64,000 nt of DNA from the NCBI RefSeq assembly GCF_000002235.5, contig NW_022145610.1, positions 31,924,306-31,988,305 on the forward strand, read 5' to 3'. Below the pieces are notes generated by a model. It was not told the DNA's origin, did no database searches, and was given only the letters and a program-made list of their open reading frames with translations. Positions within the stretch are counted from its first letter, which is position 1. Every line of letters starts with the position of its first letter. This DNA is from Strongylocentrotus purpuratus. Its lineage: Eukaryota; Echinodermata; Echinoidea; Camarodonta; Strongylocentrotidae. Shown piece by piece: positions 8,288 through 19,333 of the stretch. The position numbers and the translations under genes are program-made.

Positions 8288-8740
8288 AGGTCAATTACCC
8301 CTTGGGCATGTCACCCCCGGCCAATTAGCGGTACAATAATTACCCCAAGGACGATTACCCCCCCCCCCCCCCCCGAGGACAACCACCCCGAGGAAGTTAC
8401 TCCCCCCCGAAAAATTACCCTCTAGGACAATTATTACGCCCCCCCCCCCCGTGGACAATTAAACCCCAGAGGACAATTACCACCCCCTGAAATTAATGAT
8501 CTCCCCCTAAAAATTACCCAACTAATTGTCGAGGTTGACTTCCCCCTGTTCATACTGAACAGGGGGTAGTCCTCGGGGCGGTTGTCCTTGGTTGTCCCAG
8601 GGGGGCATTGTCCTATATAGGGGTTAAGTTTCAGGGGTGGGGGGGGGGGGGGGACTCTTTTCCGGGGGTAGCTCGTCGAGGCACGGTAATTGTCCTTAGG
8701 GGTAATTATCTTTGGGGGTAGTTTTCCGGGGGTAATGGTA
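8288..8740. repeat. C-rich/G-rich imperfect palindromic minisatellite
   Basis: The left half repeats loose AATTACCCC / GAGGACAATTACC units; the right half repeats their complement (GTCCTNGGGGTAATT). The centre is a perfect hairpin, CCCCCTGTTCA - TAC - TGAACAGGGGG, at 8542-8566. Long C and G runs mark both halves. Confidence 0.75.
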
Positions 8741-8866
8741 GGCGAATAAGGTGGGAGGCTGAGATTGAACCCCCCCCCCCCGAAGAATGTTGCAATGATG
8801 TTTGGCCGTTCGTTCGATCGAGCAACCGACAATTTCTGGTAACGATGTGGTAATGTGATAATCATG

Positions 8867-10838
8867 CAGTTAAATTTTGTGACAAAATTATATATGATTG
8901 ATTAATGTTGCAAAAAATGCTTGAAGTTCGGTTCTCCAAAAGTGATCCCGATGACAACTAAGTCCGGCTTTTAAAAAAGTTGCCAGGTTTGGTAGATTTG
9001 CAAAAAGTTTGTATTTATGTTCTATGTCGCTGAAGCTTGTGTCGCCTTTCAATCCAGCGTCGTGGCTTTGTAGCGAAAAGAGTGCTTGTTTCTGATACGA
9101 TACAGGATGCAGGCAGAGGATTGATGTATTAGTTTTTGTTTTAATTAATTTAGTTTAATTTATTCCCTCAATTTTCTTCGATTACACCCCTCCTTTCCCC
9201 GATTTTTCTTTTAGTCTCCCTCTTCACTTTTACATCCTTTTTCTTAGTGCTTCTATACATTAGGCTATAATATCTTTTTTCAAATGTTTGTGTGTTATAT
9301 ATTTTTGCCAACACGGACCATGACATTTTCGCTGCTATCAAATTTCCGTCAGCTGACTGTGAATAAAATAAATGTTGTTTTATGTGAAATAAACCTATAT
9401 GAATGGCTATCGAAAGAGTAGTATAAAACTATAAATGATACATTTCACAAGGGCCTATACGCCTGTCAGCCTTTCAAATGGCTAGGGTAATTCTTATATA
9501 CGTTGTTAGTTTGCTAAAGTTTTATGGCGAATAAAAGGTGAACATTTTTTTTATCTCTATCCATCACATTAATATCTCTCGGCAATAAAATGAATGAATA
9601 TTGAATGAATAAATGAATAGATGAATTATGTAGAAGATGTGGGGGAGGGGGTATAGTGCCAAATTTAGAGAAGGGCAATACATTGCAGGACATGATTTGA
9701 GTTGTTCTCGGTAATGTCAACAAAATACTTATACAATAGCTTTCAACCCTCTTTGGATGTTGAAGTGGCAAAAACGTGACTGGTGACCCCCCCCCTACCA
9801 CCACTCCTTTTGCATTAATTATTATACTACATTATTTTGCACAAAAAAAACACTGACTTTCTATGGAAGTGAATCGACAACTTCGTTTTTAAGATCATTT
9901 CGGAAAGTTTTGTCTTTCAAGTTGGCTATAATTATTATTGAATGCATTATCAAAATATAATACTGCATAATTTAGAACAAGTGGAAAACAAAAAACACAA
10001 CAACTTGAAGTCTTAAACAAATAATCAAAAAGGAAACCACATTTGCGTTATAGACCTATATACCCTAAAATTGTAATGATGATGATTTAGACGATGTCGG
10101 CGATGATGATAATTCTAATGACAATATTGCTAGATGCTTTTTCCAACCAATTATTATGCCTAAAAATATACGCTAATTTATTTTTGAATCAAGATTTGAG
10201 AGATGTCGAGAATAGTTTGCATTTAAAAATAAATAAAAATGAAGCACCATTACTTTCTTTTACAATATGTTCACTTTGATAGTGGTTATAGTTTTTTTTT
10301 AAATTAAATTCTTTCACCCTAGTGGTTAATTTAAAAATGATTAGCGATATGTTAAGTGACTTTAGTCAGATTTGTCTGATTACCATTATTAAAACATTAA
10401 AGACAAGTCACAGGATTTTCCCGGAAAGGCAGTTACAGAATTTTCCCAGATCAGAAAGTGGTGAATAACAGTGAACAGACATTATTAGTAGGCCTACAGA
10501 GGCAAAAGAAGAAATAAAGAAAGAAATATCAATTATCAAAATATCATGTAGATCAAATTCTACTGGGAAGCAATTTTATTTGGCCTAACGTTTACCCGAG
10601 ATGTCTCCCTTTTCTATACTTTTGATGCGCGTCCACCATCGGGACGAATTAGGGCAGGTCTAGGCGGAAATAGGCAAGGAAAATGCCTCACGCAGACGGC
10701 GCACTACGGACAATTGCTTACGATTTCAGGCATAAGAATGGCATGGTTGGATTCGCTAGAATTTCGGCTACAAATTGATATACATTAGCGCCTGTATAAT
10801 TCATTTTCAGAAAAGTTATCTAAGAAAAACTGCCTATC
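8867..10838. other. AT-rich interior of the 3.6-kb element, no gene seen
   Basis: No convincing coding frame. The short frames at 9514-9804 and 10094-10279 have biased composition and no recognisable domain. A short GATGATGAT run lies at about 10077-10115. Confidence 0.5.
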
Positions 10839-10865
10839 GGGCGGATACCGGGCAGGGTACGGTAC
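10839..10865 (-). repeat. Right terminal inverted repeat of the 3.6-kb element
   Basis: It ends CCGGGCAGGGTACGGTAC, the partner of 7241-7267. Confidence 0.7.
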
Positions 10866-10925
10866 TGTAGCTGCTGCTGCTCCTATAGTATTAAATACAA
10901 CCCACTGATCTCTACGGAAAAATCA

Positions 10926-10945
10926 TGTTGTTGTTGTTGTTGTTT
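10926..10945. repeat. (GTT)n microsatellite
   Basis: About six TTG/GTT triplets between the 3.6-kb element and the first old macrosatellite copy. Confidence 0.85.
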
Positions 10946-11760
10946 TAGTTTTAAGGGCGTGTGTCATTCAATTATGAATATTTACGAATCTTCTGATTCT
11001 TGTCCTAAAATCATATATAATTGATGGTTTTTAAAACGGTATCATTTGAATTTCCATTTCCAAGCATTATTTTGAACTGTCCCGAAATTGTTTTCCTTTC
11101 TTGAAATCAGACTACAGCCCCAGCCTATTCTTTTCTTATGCATGGGGATATTGAAAGGCCTTGTCCTCCCAGACAAGGATAAATAGCTTATTCAGTATGC
11201 TACCTTTAGAGACAATACTTTAAAATAATGCTGTCATTGTTGCAATGTCAGGAATGCTATTATTACCTCTTTGGTAATCCACGTATTTGCCAAAAGTATT
11301 CGCTCAATGAAGGGAGGGTCGGATTTGTTTTCTTCAATTCATTAATTGATGCCATATCTGAAAGAGCTGAGTAGTTTGTTACGTAACTATTCAAAAATTG
11401 CAGGTGCAAGCTATTGAAAAGCCAAGCTTCCTTTATTCATTGGTGCCCTTTCATAGAATTCGTAGCGTATACTAAATTAATAGACCCGTGTTCTATTCAT
11501 CATGCTATGTCAGGGCAGTAACCTATTGTCATATCACTTTAAGTTAAAGTCAGTAGTTTGCAGAATAAATGAAAATAACATAAAACATCCCTAATATATC
11601 AGTAACTGAAAGAAAAAAATTAGGGGCAATCTTGACAACATCGGACTACAAAAATAATAATAAATATGCCTCCCGAAAGCGTGAAATCAGTAAATCGGCA
11701 TATTTTGTAAAGTCATTAACATGCAGAAAGTGTTAACAACAAACGAACCAGAGAATGGCA

Positions 11761-11836
11761 CTGAGGCAAAGTGGTCTTGTGGATAAGACTGATCGCATCA
11801 CAATGTAATGTATCCGGTTCGACTCCCAGCTTCTCC
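11761..11836 (+). pseudogene. tRNA-derived segment (Arg-like), copy A
   Basis: GTGGTCTTGTGGATAAGAC resembles the A-box half of animal tRNA-Arg (GTGGCCTAATGGATAAGGC), with B box GGTTCGACTCC. The anticodon arm is not convincing, so this is a SINE-like relic. Confidence 0.5.
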
Positions 11837-12060
11837 TTTATTTTTTTATTATTATTTTTCTTCACCCCATGATACTGACTTTCCATCTCTTTTTTAAAGG
11901 GGTCACCCCCCACCTTCTAAACAAAGGAGTAAATAACATGTGATACTCTTTTCTTTTTTTTTAAGGGCGACTTTTTGAATTACTTAGTCGTTAGAATACA
12001 TCTTTTGCTACATCTACAACAATAAGTATCAATATGAAAAAATACATAGAGATTGGCAGT

Positions 12061-12140
12061 GTGACACATTTAATTTAGTCTAGTGGATAGGCAATTGCCT
12101 GGTAACTGGAAGGTATCGGGTTCGACACACAGCAAGTGCT
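12061..12140 (+). pseudogene. tRNA-like module, copy A (single)
   Basis: A box TAGTCTAGTGG and B box GGTTCGACACA, followed by a short spacer and poly-A. Later units carry this module three times, so it was triplicated after this copy split off. Confidence 0.55.
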
Positions 12141-12768
12141 TTAAAAAAAAAATCTTTGTAATAGAAAAACTTATGTTAAACCCTTTTTTTTTTTTATCTC
12201 ACTCAAAGTCCATACTTATTGCTATTCTTTTAATTGATTGATACAATTTTTTTTTTTTTTTTTTTGGGGGGGGGGGCCGGGGGGGGGGGTAGCTGGCGGT
12301 CGGTAGCGGTAGCCACAGAGCCATGTTCATTTTTAAAACAAGATTCAAGAGCCTAGCTCTTATTGCCAGGTCAACAACGTTTTTTTACATTTTCAATCCT
12401 AATTTCCTCGTTTAAATCACTCTCTACTGTCCCGTACTATCCTTTTCCAGTCTGTATACAACTTATTTTTAGCATGCATGCAATGAACGGTGTTTTACTC
12501 CTCCTATAAATTTAATAAAAGCGCCCTAATCTTGCACGAGGTGAGACAAAGGGCCTTTTACATTTGAAAGCATTCACCCCACCTCGCCTGTATACCCGAG
12601 CAAAATTAAATAGTGCTCAACAATAAAAACCCCCAGTCTTGGGTCAAGAGGTCTATATTTGTTTGTTTATTTAGTTATTTGTTTTAATTGACAGTGTACT
12701 ATTACATATCAGGTATATTAGATACTCTGTTTTAAATACAATCAATTAGACTGTCGAGCAATGAATTA

Positions 12769-13486
12769 TCTTCTGATTCTTGTCCTAAAATCATATCTAA
12801 TTACTGGTTTTTAAAACGGTATCATTTGAATTTCCATTTCCCAGCATTATTTTGAACTGTCCCGAAATTGTTTTCCTTTCTTGAAATCAGACTACAGCCC
12901 CAGCCTATTCTTTTCTTATGCATGGGGATATTGAAAGGCCTTGTCCTCTCAGACAAGGATAAATAGCTTATTCAGCAGGCTACCTTTAGGGACAATACTT
13001 TAAAATAATGCTGTCATTGTTGCAATGTCAGGAATGCTATTATTACCTCTTTGGTAATCCACGTATTTGCCAAAAGTATTCGCTCAATGAAGGGAGGGTC
13101 GGATTTTTTTTCTTCAATTCATTAATTGATGCCATGTCTGAAAGAGCTGAGTAGTTTGTTACGTAACTATTCAAAAATTGCAGGTGCAAGCTATTGAAAA
13201 GCCAAGCTTCCTTTATTCATTGGTGCCCTTTTATAGAATTCGTAGCGTATACTAAATTGAATAGACCCGTGTTCTATTCATTATGCAATGTCAGGGCAGT
13301 AACCTATTGTCATATCACTTTAAGTTAAAGTCAGTAGTTTGCAGAATAAATGAAAATAACATAAAACCTCCCTAATATATCAGTAACTGAAAGAAAAAAA
13401 TTAGGGGCAATCTTGACAACATCGGACTACAAATATGCCTCCCGAAAGCGTGAAATCAGTAAATCGGCATATTTTGTAAAGTCATT
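12769..13486. repeat. Old divergent macrosatellite copy B, truncated
   Basis: Nearly identical by eye to copy A from 10989 to about 11716 and clearly different from the later units (it keeps ATGGGGATATTGAAAGGCC, absent there). It stops in GTAAAGTCATT and jumps straight into the 18-bp minisatellite, skipping everything that lies between in full units. Confidence 0.85.
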
Positions 13487-13521
13487 GACAGCTAGCTGGC
13501 AATCGACAGCTAGCTGGCAAT
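13487..13521. repeat. Two-unit 18-bp minisatellite at a recombination junction
   Basis: GACAGCTAGCTGGCAAT twice, then directly CCCAAAGCCATGTCC. The GTAGCCTGGCGGCGGTAGC segment that normally follows the minisatellite is missing. The junction joins old copy B to the homogenised array. Confidence 0.85.
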
Positions 13522-14753
13522 CCCAAAGCCATGTCCATTTAAAAACTGCATTCAAGAGCCTCTTATTGCTAGGTTTACAACGTTGTTTTACATTTGCAAT
13601 TATAATTTCCTAGTTTTATTCACTCTCTACAGTCCCGTACTATCCCTTTTTCAGTCTGTAAACAACTTTGCAACACGAAAACAATGATGAACAGGGTTTT
13701 ACTTCTCGTATAAATTTATTAGAAGTGCCCTATGTCATTTTGCACGAAGTGATACAAAGGGCCTTTCAAATTTAAGTCTATTGAAAGCATTCCCCCACCT
13801 AGCCTGTATGACCGAGCAGAATCATTTAGTGCTCAACAATAAAAATCCACAGTCTTGGCTAAAGAGGTCCATTATTTGTTTGTTTATTTAGTTATTTTAT
13901 TTAATTGACATTGTACAGTACTATTAAATATCAGGTATATTGGATGCTCTGTTTTAAATACAGTCAAGATTGCCGAGCAATGAATTACATCCTGCTTCTT
14001 GTCCTCAAACCATATCTTTCTGGTTTTTAAAACGGTATCATTTGAATTTCCATTTCCAAGCATTATTTTGAACTGTCCCGAAATTGTTTTCCTTTCTTGA
14101 AATCAGACTACAGCCCCAGTCTAAAGTGCTTGTCCTCCCAGACAAGGACAAAGAGCCTCTTCGGTAGGTTTAGGGACAATGCATCAAAATAACGCGGTCA
14201 TTGTTGCAATGTCAGGAATGCTATTATTACCTCCTCTTTGGTAATCCTCGCATTTGACCAAACAAAAGTCACTCAATGAAGGGAGGGTCAGGTTTGTTTT
14301 CAATTCACTAATATTATTGATGCCATGTCAGAAAGAGCTGAGTAGTTTGTTACGTAACTATTCAAAAATTGCAGGTGCAAGCTATTGAAAACAGAATCGA
14401 ATAGCCAAGCTTCCCTATTCATTGGTGCCCTGTTATAGAATTCGTAGCATATACTGAATTGAATAGACCCGTGTTCTATTCATTATACTATGTGAGGGCA
14501 GTGGCCTCTTGTCATATCACTTTAAGTTTAAGTCAGCAGTTTGCAAATTAAATGAAATAAACATAAAACCTCACTATTATATCAGTAATATCAGTAACTG
14601 AAAGAAAAAAAATACGGGCAATCTTGACAACATCGGACTACAAAAATGATGATAATAATGCATCCCGAAAGCGTCAAATCAGTAAATCGGCACATTTTGT
14701 AAAGTCATTAGCATGCAGAAAGTGTTAACAACAAAAAGCGAACCAGTTATCAC

Positions 14754-14829
14754 GGTGAGGCAAAATGGTCTTGTGGATAAAAGTGATCACTTCACAATGC
14801 AATGTACTCGGTTCGAGTCTCAGTTTCTC
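14754..14829 (+). pseudogene. tRNA-derived segment (Arg-like), unit 1
   Basis: ATGGTCTTGTGGATAAAAG with B box GGTTCGAGTCT, the diverged counterpart of 11761-11836. It is present once in every unit, about 215 bp upstream of the T-rich/C-run spacer and the triplet. Confidence 0.5.
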
Positions 14830-15044
14830 CTTTATATAAACCCATGTTATTTTTTTTTCTTCACTCCATAATATTGACTTGTCATCTCTTTTTTAAAGGG
14901 GACACCCCCCCCCCCCTCAACAAAGAAAAAATAGCATGTAATACTCTTTCTTTAACAAGCGACTCTCTGAATTAGTCAGAAAACATCTTTTGCTACATCT
15001 ACAACAATTAGTGTAAGTATGAAGAATACATGAAGATTAGCAAT

Positions 15045-15118
15045 GTGACACTTTAGTCTAGTGGGTAGGCAATCGTCTGATAACTGGAAGGTATCGGGTT
15101 CGACCCCCAGCTGTTGCG
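15045..15118 (+). pseudogene. tRNA-like module 1 of 3, unit 1
   Basis: A box TAGTCTAGTGG fits the pol III consensus TRGYNNARNGG; B box GGTTCGACCCC fits GGTTCGANNCC, 32 nt after the A box. T7 follows closely, a typical pol III terminator. This copy has GTCTGATAACTGG where the other two have GCCTGGTAACTGG. The anticodon arm pairs poorly, so a working tRNA is unlikely. Confidence 0.6.
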
Positions 15119-15185
15119 TTTTTTTCTTTTGCTACATCTACAACAATAAGTATAAGTATGAAAAAAAAACATGGAGATTAGCAAT

Positions 15186-15259
15186 GTGACACTTTAGTCT
15201 AGTGGGTAGGCAATCGCCTGGTAACTGGAAGGTATCGGGTTCGACCCCCAGCTGTTGCG
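15186..15259 (+). pseudogene. tRNA-like module 2 of 3, unit 1
   Basis: About 141 bp after module 1, with the same A and B boxes and T7 run. The spacer TGCTACATCTACAACAATAA and a poly-A stretch separate the modules. Confidence 0.6.
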
Positions 15260-15327
15260 TTTTTTTCTTTTGCTACATCTACAACAATAAGTATAAGTAT
15301 GAAAAAAAAAACATGGAGATTAGCAAT

Positions 15328-15400
15328 GTGACACTTTAGTCTAGTGGGTAGGCAATCGCCTGGTAACTGGAAGGTATCGGGTTCGACACCCAGCTGTTGC
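15328..15400 (+). pseudogene. tRNA-like module 3 of 3, unit 1
   Basis: 142 bp after module 2. The B box is GGTTCGACACC, and a longer T run follows. Confidence 0.6.
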
Positions 15401-15620
15401 TTTTTTTTTAATCTTTGAAAAAGAAAAACTGATGTCAAACCCATTTTGATCTCACTCAAAGTCCATATTTATTGCTATTCTCTTAATTGATCTATACAAT
15501 GAGCTTGCAATTAACTTGTAAGCAAGGTAAAGTATTATATTTACGAAGTACAAGAAGGACAGGAATCCTGTTTTATCTATTTATCAAACATTATTACATT
15601 CAATACTTTTTCAGTCCCAA

Positions 15621-16135
15621 TGAGAGAGAGAGAGAGAGAGAAGAGAAAGAGAGCCAGAAAGAGACAAGTGAAGAGAACCCAATACACCTCATCAGTGTAA
15701 TAAAGTCTGATGATCTTAATCTACATACTTACTTCAAATATTTTGCCGGGCAGATATTATTATTTATAAAAACAAACCAATTTTGGAGTTTTATAATAAA
15801 TATTATTGTTGTTGTTGTTGTTGATGTAAAACAATGAGAAAATAGGGACCTTTTGCGGGGGGGGGGGGGAGCAATGTAGAAAAAAACTACAGGGGAGCCT
15901 TGGGATTTTTATTTGGGGGGGGGGGGTGGGTATCGGCGCGGATTCAGGATTTCTTAGGGGGGCCCAAACTTGAAATCAATTTGAAATTTAATGTGCTGAA
16001 ATAAAAAAAAATCGTGCCGGCCGATATTTCACTCAGTGGTAGAGGGGGAAGGGGGAGGGGGGGGGGGGGGGGGGGGGTAGAGAGCACTATTTTTTGTTTG
16101 GCCCTCGAAAATTTGAAAAATCACCCCCCCCCCAC
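15621..16135. repeat. Simple-sequence block of unit 1 (GA, GTT, G and C runs)
   Basis: (GA)n at 15621-15650, (GTT)n at about 15806-15824, G runs at about 15857-15869, 15915-15930 and 16044-16077, C run at about 16124-16133. Run lengths vary between units. The same block is present in all 17 units and absent from old copy A. Confidence 0.9.
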
Positions 16136-16160
16136 ATTAATCGCCAGGGGGGTCCCATCT

Positions 16161-16394
16161 CGACAGCTAGCTGGCAATCGACAGCTAGCTGGCAATCGAC
16201 AGCTAGCTGGCAATCGACAGCTAGCTGGCAATCGACAGCTAGCTGGCAATCGACAGCTAGCTGGCAATCGACAGCTAGCTGGCAATCGACAGCTAGCTGG
16301 CAATCGACAGCTAGCTGGCAATCGACAGCTAGCTGGCAATCGACAGCTAGCTGGCAATCGACAGCTAGCTGGCAATCGACAGCTAGCTGGCAAT
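16161..16394. repeat. 18-bp minisatellite of unit 1, 13 units
   Basis: The unit is CGACAGCTAGCTGGCAAT; each contains the 10-bp palindrome CAGCTAGCTG. With an 18-bp (six-codon) period and no stop in most frames, it gives open frames on both strands (STASWQ, RQLAGN, LPASCR, AVDCQL). Those are artefacts. Confidence 0.97.
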
Positions 16395-16429
16395 CGACAG
16401 CGTAGCCTGGCGGCGGTAGCGGGTAGCCC

Positions 16430-19333
16430 CAAAGCCATGTCCATTTAAAAACTGCATTCAAGAGCCTCTTATTGCTAGGTTTACAACGTTGTTTTACATT
16501 TGCAATTATAATTTCCTAGTTTTATTCACTCTCTACAGTCCCGTACTATCCCTTTTTCAGTCTGTAAACAACTTTGCAACACGAAAACAATGATGAACAG
16601 GGTTTTACTTCTCGTATAAATTTATTAGAAGTGCCCTATGTCATTTTGCACGAAGTGATACAAAGGGCCTTTCAAATTTAAGTCTATTGAAAGCATTCCC
16701 CCACCTAGCCTGTATGACCGAGCAGAATCATTTAGTGCTCAACAATAAAAATCCACAGTCTTGGCTAAAGAGGTCCATTATTTGTTTGTTTATTTAGTTA
16801 TTTTATTTAATTGACATTGTACAGTACTATTAAATATCAGGTATATTGGATGCTCTGTTTTAAATACAGTCAAGATTGCCGAGCAATGAATTACATCCTG
16901 CTTCTTGTCCTCAAACCATATCTTTCTGGTTTTTAAAACGGTATCATTTGAATTTCCATTTCCAAGCATTATTTTGAACTGTCCCGAAATTGTTTTCCTT
17001 TCTTGAAATCAGACTACAGCCCCAGTCTAAAGTGCTTGTCCTCCCAGACAAGGACAAAGAGCCTCTTCGGTAGGTTTAGGGACAATGCATCAAAATAACG
17101 CGGTCATTGTTGCAATGTCAGGAATGCTATTATTACCTCCTCTTTGGTAATCCTCGCATTTGACCAAACAAAAGTCACTCAATGAAGGGAGGGTCAGGTT
17201 TGTTTTCAATTCACTAATATTATTGATGCCATGTCAGAAAGAGCTGAGTAGTTTGTTACGTAACTATTCAAAAATTGCAGGTGCAAGCTATTGAAAACAG
17301 AATCGAATAGCCAAGCTTCCCTATTCATTGGTGCCCTGTTATAGAATTCGTAGCATATACTGAATTGAATAGACCCGTGTTCTATTCATTATACTATGTG
17401 AGGGCAGTGGCCTCTTGTCATATCACTTTAAGTTTAAGTCAGCAGTTTGCAAATTAAATGAAATAAACATAAAACCTCACTATTATATCAGTAATATCAG
17501 TAACTGAAAGAAAAAAAATACGGGCAATCTTGACAACATCGGACTACAAAAATGATGATAATAATGCATCCCGAAAGCGTCAAATCAGTAAATCGGCACA
17601 TTTTGTAAAGTCATTAGCATGCAGAAAGTGTTAACAACAAAAAGCGAACCAGTTATCACGGTGAGGCAAAATGGTCTTGTGGATAAAAGTGATCACTTCA
17701 CAATGCAATGTACTCGGTTCGAGTCTCAGTTTCTCCTTTATATAAACCCATGTTATTTTTTTTTCTTCACTCCATAATATTGACTTGTCATCTCTTTTTT
17801 AAAGGGGACACCCCCCCCCCTCAACAAAGAAAAAATAGCATGTAATACTCTTTCTTTAACAAGCGACTCTCTGAATTAGTCAGAAAACATCTTTTGCTAC
17901 ATCTACAACAATTAGTGTAAGTATGAAGAATACATGAAGATTAGCAATGTGACACTTTAGTCTAGTGGGTAGGCAATCGTCTGATAACTGGAAGGTATCG
18001 GGTTCGACCCCCAGCTGTTGCGTTTTTTTCTTTTGCTACATCTACAACAATAAGTATAAGTATGAAAAAAAAAACATGGAGATTAGCAATGTGACACTTT
18101 AGTCTAGTGGGTAGGCAATCGCCTGGTAACTGGAAGGTATCGGGTTCGACCCCCAGCTGTTGCGTTTTTTTCTTTTGCTACATCTACAACAATAAGTATA
18201 AGTATGAAAAAAAAAACATGGAGATTAGCAATGTGACACTTTAGTCTAGTGGGTAGGCAATCGCCTGGTAACTGGAAGGTATCGGGTTCGACACCCAGCT
18301 GTTGCTTTTTTTTTAATCTTTGAAAAAGAAAAACTGATGTCAAACCCATTTTGATCTCACTCAAAGTCCATATTTATTGCTATTCTCTTAATTGATCTAT
18401 ACAATGAGCTTGCAATTAACTTGTAAGCAAGGTAAAGTATTATATTTACGAAGTACAAGAAGGACAGGAATCCTGTTTTATCTATTTATCAAACATTATT
18501 ACATTCAATACTTTTTCAGTCCCAATGAGAGAGAGAGAGAGAGAGAAAGAGAAAGAGAGCCAGAAAGAGACAAGTGAAGAGAACCCAATACACCTCATCA
18601 GTGTAATAAAGTCTGATGATCTTAATCTACATACTTACTTCAAATATTTTGCCGGGCAGATATTATTATTTATAAAAACAAACCAATTTTGGAGTTTTAT
18701 AATAAATATTATTGTTGTTGTTGTTGTTGATGTAAAACAATGAGAAAATAGGGACCTTTTGCGGGGGGGGGGGGGAGCAATGTAGAAAAAAACTACAGGG
18801 GAGCCTTGGGATTTTTATTTGGGGGGGGGGGGGGTGGGTATCGGCGCGGATTCAGGATTTCTTAGGGGGGCCCAAACTTGAAATCAATTTGAAATTTAAT
18901 GTGCTGAAATAAAAAAAAATCGTGCCGGCCGATATTTCACTCAGTGGTAGAGGGGGAAGGGGGAGGGGGGGGGGGGGGGGGTAGAGAGCACTATTTTTTG
19001 TTTGGCCCTCGAAAATTTGAAAAATCACCCCCCCCCCACATTAATCGCCAGGGGGGTCCCATCTCGACAGCTAGCTGGCAATCGACAGCTAGCTGGCAAT
19101 CGACAGCTAGCTGGCAATCGACAGCTAGCTGGCAATCGACAGCTAGCTGGCAATCGACAGCTAGCTGGCAATCGACAGCTAGCTGGCAATCGACAGCTAG
19201 CTGGCAATCGACAGCTAGCTGGCAATCGACAGCTAGCTGGCAATCGACAGCTAGCTGGCAATCGACAGCTAGCTGGCAATCGACAGCTAGCTGGCAATCG
19301 ACAGCGTAGCCTGGCGGCGGTAGCGGGTAGCCC
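16430..19333. repeat. Macrosatellite unit 2
   Basis: 2904 bp. tRNA-like triplet 17949-18305; minisatellite 19065-19298 (13 units). The GA tract is of the AAAGAGAAAGAG type. Confidence 0.95.

Larger units (their letters stand above)
7241..10865. mobile_element. 3.6-kb element bounded by 27-bp inverted repeats, family unknown
   Basis: The left end (7241-7267) begins GTACCGTACCCTGCCC; the right end (10839-10865) is its reverse complement with 24 of 27 matches. A related motif (CCCTGCC...TTCCGCC) recurs inside each end, near 7678-7696 and, inverted, near 10650-10672, as subterminal repeats often do. GTAC flanks a possible CGTACCC core on both sides and could be a 4-bp target duplication or part of the repeat. 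Inside are one 137-codon ORF of unknown kind, a C-rich/G-rich palindrome and about 2 kb of AT-rich DNA. No transposase is recognised, so it is probably non-autonomous or decayed. Confidence 0.6.
10985..12768. repeat. Old divergent macrosatellite copy A, 1.78-kb period
   Basis: The block starting TCTTCTGATTCTTGTCC at 10989 recurs at 12769 (1780 bp) and, in diverged form, in every later unit. This copy has one Arg-like tRNA-derived segment and one tRNA-like module. It lacks the GA/G-run block and the 18-bp minisatellite: a T run and G run lead straight into TAGCTGGCGGTCGG at about 12289. It is probably the ancestral form of the repeat. Confidence 0.8.
13524..16429. repeat. Macrosatellite unit 1
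   Basis: 2906 bp. tRNA-like triplet 15045-15400; minisatellite 16161-16394 (13 units). The GA tract is of the (GA)n-AGAGAAAGAG type. Confidence 0.95.

Noticed and set aside
8434-8865. 143-codon minus-strand Pro-rich frame
   Set aside because: It translates C/G runs of the palindromic minisatellite; no domain, low complexity.
9514-9804. 96-codon minus-strand frame
   Set aside because: Low-complexity start from a C run, no recognisable domain, no splice or start context.
15199-15459. 86-codon minus-strand frame (VEPDTFQLPGDCLPTR type) repeated in nearly every unit
   Set aside because: It is the antisense of the tRNA-like modules; such frames are a known kind of false gene call.
15487-15837. 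116-codon plus-strand frame starting MIYTMSLQLTCKQGK in each unit
   Set aside because: It runs through (GA)n and (GTT)n, its length changes with GA slippage, and it has no domain or splice support.
16161-16394. CRISPR-like array
   Set aside because: Head-to-tail 18-bp repeats with no spacers, in a eukaryotic genome.
16014-16461. Long open frames on both strands through the 18-bp arrays (STASWQ, RQLAGN, LPASCR, AVDCQL repeats), repeated in every unit
   Set aside because: An 18-bp period equals six codons, so a stop-free unit opens several frames at once. No unique coding flank, and unit counts vary freely.
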